Shown: piece after piece, positions 5,420 to 7,260 of the stretch
How positions within the stretch are numbered: the stretch's first letter is position 1
Layout of the letters: each line of letters opens with the position of its first letter
DNA from: JBQTHP01 sp052389755
GTDB taxonomy: Bacteria; Pseudomonadota; Gammaproteobacteria; Steroidobacterales; Steroidobacteraceae
NCBI GenBank assembly: GCA_052389755.1
Contig: JBQTHP010000213.1
Coordinates: 1-7,260 of the forward strand
Length of the DNA: 7,260 bases
Direction of reading: 5' to 3'
Made by a program: the position numbers and the translations under genes
Notes under the pieces: model-generated
What the model saw: only the letters and a program-made list of their open reading frames with translations
What the model was told of the DNA's origin: nothing
The model's database searches: none

Positions 5420-6402
5420 AGCGCCGCAGCGGCCAGATCGAGATCTTCACGCTGTCGTTCCTCGACTGCATCACCTGCGGATTCGGAGCCGTGATCCTCC
5501 TGCTCATCCTGTCGGACTTCGGTGAGCCGCAGGCGCTCGAGAAGAGCCAGCAGCATCTCGAGGGACGCCTCATGAAGCTCGAGGAGGAGCTGCACGAGAT
5601 TCGCGGGGAGACGGAGCTCCTCAATCGCGAGCTCCCAGGGCGCGTCGATCTGCTCGAGCGCGAAAAGATGAAGCTCGCCCGGCTCTCGGGCGACCTCACG
5701 GACGTGCGCGGGGAGTTCTCGGCCAGCCGCACGGATGCCTCGGCCGCGAACATCATCGAGGCCGAGCTCGTCGCCGCCTATCAGACCCTGACCAAGGAGA
5801 TGCAGCGACTGCTGAAAGAGCGGCGCAACCGTCCACGCACCGAGGCGGTCGGCGGCATCCCGATCGACAGCGAGTACGTCATCTTCGTGATAGACACGTC
5901 GGGCAGCATGACCGGAAATCACTGGGACGCCGCGACCCAGGTCATGCAGGAGATCCTCGACATCTACCCGCGCGTACGCGGCCTGCAGATCATGAACGAC
6001 AACGGCAAGCACATGTTCGAATCCACGCGCGGCCAATGGCTCGAGGATTCCGCGAACCGCCGCAAGGACATCGTCCGGCAGATGAAGACCTGGCGCGCGT
6101 TCTCGGATTCGAATCCCGTGGACGGCATCTCCGATGCGATCCGCACCTACTGGGCGCCGGACAAGCGCGTGAGCATCTACCTGCTCGGCGATGAGTTCAC
6201 CGGCGACTCCATCCAGGCCGCGCTCGACGCCATCACCGCAGTGAACAAGCCCGATGCGAGCGGTCGGCGGCGCGTGCGCATCCACGCGATCGGCTTCCCC
6301 GAAGGCCCGCGCGATCCACCGTTTACAAACATACGCTTTTCGGCATTAATGAGACTGATGTGCGAGCAGAACAACGGTACGTTCGTCGGCGTCACGGGAT
6401 GA
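5416..6402 (+). CDS. Membrane-anchored coiled-coil VWA-domain protein 2
   Basis: A 328-residue protein. ATG at 5416 overlaps the previous stop by 4 nt, with AAGGA at 5405-5409 six bases upstream. It has a basic start (MKRR), then a helix (~13-33) with LSFLDCITCGFGAV; the motif sits at the same residue numbers as in the preceding paralogue, including D17, C18 and C21. A coiled-coil region (~40-100 and ~115-137) leads to a VWA domain (~153-325). The first MIDAS motif is intact (DTSGS, 160-164). The Thr position appears to be Val (NPVDGI, 233-238), and the third motif reads LGDE (257-260) instead of the ITDG of the first paralogue. Metal binding may therefore be altered. Predicted inner-membrane anchored with the VWA domain in the periplasm. 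Codons near 6322-6357 are AT-rich and rare for this gene. Its stop overlaps the next start (ATGA). Confidence 0.9.
   Translation: MKRRSGQIEIFTLSFLDCITCGFGAVILLLILSDFGEPQALEKSQQHLEGRLMKLEEELHEIRGETELLNRELPGRVDLLEREKMKLARLSGDLTDVRGEFSASRTDASAANIIEAELVAAYQTLTKEMQRLLKERRNRPRTEAVGGIPIDSEYVIFVIDTSGSMTGNHWDAATQVMQEILDIYPRVRGLQIMNDNGKHMFESTRGQWLEDSANRRKDIVRQMKTWRAFSDSNPVDGISDAIRTYWAPDKRVSIYLLGDEFTGDSIQAALDAITAVNKPDASGRRRVRIHAIGFPEGPRDPPFTNIRFSALMRLMCEQNNGTFVGVTG
6322..6350 (+). promoter_or_regulatory. Candidate internal sigma70-type promoter
   Basis: TTTACA (6322-6327, 5/6 match to TTGACA) and ATTAAT (6345-6350, 4/6 match to TATAAT) are separated by exactly 17 nt, about 49 nt before the lipoprotein start. 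The stretch is AT-rich within a very GC-rich operon and uses rare codons (ACA, ATA, TTA, AGA) in the overlapping gene. It could give separate transcription of the lipoprotein gene. The evidence is sequence resemblance only. Confidence 0.3.
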
Positions 6403-7235
6403 CGCGCTCACCCTTCGACCGGGCACTCGTGCTCTCGGCGCTGCTTGCGGCGCTCGCGGCCTGCGGCGGCGTTCAGATCAAGCCCGAGCCGGTGCTTCCC
6501 AAGGCGCTGGTGAATCCGCTTCCCGCGCGAGTCGGCCTCGTGCTGGCCGGCGACATGCGCAATCTGCAGCACAGGGAGACGCGCTGGGGCGTCGGCTGGG
6601 ACGTGCATCTCGGCGCCGGCCACGTGCGGCTCACGCGCGATCTCTTCAAGGCGGAATTCGACGAGGTCGTGGAATTTTCCGATCTCGAGACGGCCCGGCA
6701 GGCGCCGGGCCTCAAGGCGATCTTCGAGCCGCGCATCGAGCAGTATTCCTTCGCCACGGCGCGCGAGACGGGCGGGCGACACTACGCCGTCACGATCCGC
6801 TACCGCATCAATCTCTATGCGCCGGAAGGGACGCTCGCCGATACCTATACGCTCACGGGGTATGGCAGCTCGCTCGCGAAAGGCATGTCGAGCGGCGGGC
6901 CGCTCAAGATCGCGAGTCTCGCGGCCATGCGCGATGCGGCTGCAAAGTTTCTCGTGCAGTTCCCGGATCTGCCCGCCGGCAAGCGCCTCGCGGAGAACGA
7001 GCCGATCGTCGTCGAGAAGTCGGCGGAGAACGCGGCATCGGGTGCCGAGGCGATCGAGGCCGTGCCAATTTATGAGTCGAAGGATGCGTCGGCGCCCCCT
7101 CCCGCACCGAGCGCCCCGCCGCCGACTCCGGAAGAGCAGCCGCCGCCCAAGCTAAAGGCGGACCGGAGCCGGCTACCGACTTCCGGCTTCCGCCCACCGG
7201 CCGGAGAAGAGGGCATACCCGCGCGCTGGCGATGA
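6399..7235 (+). CDS. Outer-membrane-type lipoprotein with Pro-rich C-terminal tail
   Basis: A 278-residue protein. ATG 6399 overlaps the previous stop (ATGA); no strong Shine-Dalgarno is seen, so translational coupling is likely. This start places a lipobox, LAAC, at residues 19-22 after a short hydrophobic segment. Gly at +2 argues for outer-membrane sorting, not retention. Residues ~40-190 alternate strands and helices (VGLVLAGDM, AIFEPRIEQYSF, YAVTIRYRINLY, DTYTLTGYG, then a helix AAMRDAAAKFLVQF). This loosely resembles the alpha/beta fold of auxiliary lipoproteins such as the PqiC/LptE/CsgG-like groups, but I cannot assign a family. Residues ~230-250 are Pro-rich (APPPAPSAPPPTPEEQPPP), a likely extended linker. 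The last ~20 residues (starting RLPTSGFRPP) are encoded by repeat-like DNA. As the last gene seen, it may be the outer-membrane contact of the complex. Confidence 0.8.
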   Translation: MTRSPFDRALVLSALLAALAACGGVQIKPEPVLPKALVNPLPARVGLVLAGDMRNLQHRETRWGVGWDVHLGAGHVRLTRDLFKAEFDEVVEFSDLETARQAPGLKAIFEPRIEQYSFATARETGGRHYAVTIRYRINLYAPEGTLADTYTLTGYGSSLAKGMSSGGPLKIASLAAMRDAAAKFLVQFPDLPAGKRLAENEPIVVEKSAENAASGAEAIEAVPIYESKDASAPPPAPSAPPPTPEEQPPPKLKADRSRLPTSGFRPPAGEEGIPARWR

Positions 7236-7260
7236 TCCTCTGACCGGAAGGCGGAAGCCG
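7184..7260. repeat. 11-bp inverted repeat at the operon's 3' end, cut by the window edge
   Basis: CGGCTTCCGCC (7184-7194) is the exact reverse complement of 7250-7260. The left arm is inside the lipoprotein gene; the right arm is beyond its stop and touches the window end, so the match may be longer. The perfect 8-bp palindrome CCGGCCGG (7197-7204) lies between. It could be a second REP-like family or part of a terminator. No T-run is visible inside the window. Confidence 0.5.

Noticed and set aside
5044..6285. 413-residue minus-strand open frame opposite the VWA genes
   Set aside because: No domain and no plausible RBS or context; it mirrors the high-GC coding frame of the VWA genes.
6360..6398. 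Earlier ATG for the lipoprotein gene at 6360
   Set aside because: It would put a charged 13-residue extension before the signal sequence. ATG 6399 gives a normal lipoprotein signal peptide and an ATGA overlap like the preceding junction.

Overview
This window is a compact piece of a high-GC bacterial chromosome. It holds six same-strand genes that look like one operon. The GC-rich codon use, the GTG starts and two copies of a 'CCCTCACCC...CTCTCCC...GGGTGAGGG' palindromic repeat suggest a proteobacterium. A gammaproteobacterium of the Xanthomonadales/Steroidobacterales kind is my guess, from general familiarity with such repeats rather than from any marker gene.

Layout. Bases 1-214 are non-coding and dominated by a perfect 50-bp inverted repeat (1-50 / 116-165). 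Each arm carries an 18-bp palindrome. The genes follow: (A) 215-2692, a membrane protein with a degenerate FHA-like N-terminus, one membrane helix, about five PEGA-like repeats and a C-terminal SUMF1/FGE-fold domain; (B) 2700-2945, a small exported Pro/Ala-rich protein; (C) 2956-4317, a degenerate Hsp70/actin-like ATPase domain fused to an FHA domain; (D) 4319-5419 and (E) 5416-6402, tandem paralogues with an N-terminal membrane helix carrying the shared motif LSFLDCIxCGFGA, a coiled coil and a von Willebrand factor A (VWA) domain; (F) 6399-7235, a lipoprotein with a Pro-rich tail. Gaps are 7, 10 and 1 nt, followed by two 4-nt ATGA overlaps, so co-transcription and translational coupling are likely.

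How they may work together (inference). The predicted locations span the envelope. The FHA domains of A and C face the cytoplasm. A, D and E sit in the inner membrane with large periplasmic parts (PEGA, SUMF1-like, coiled coil, VWA). B is exported to the periplasm. F is a lipoprotein probably sent to the outer membrane. I do not recognise this set as a named, characterised system. The best working model is an envelope-spanning assembly or sensing complex under phospho-threonine (FHA) control, with VWA and SUMF1-like domains as periplasmic binding modules. The Asp-containing helix of D and E recalls TolR/ExbD/MotB, but no TolQ/ExbB/MotA partner is in the window.

The clearest unusual sequence feature is that gene A has been invaded twice by the same palindromic repeat family. 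One copy is in frame just before the membrane helix and supplies five arginines there. The other, at the 3' end, supplies the last ~17 residues, the stop codon and the Shine-Dalgarno sequence of gene B.
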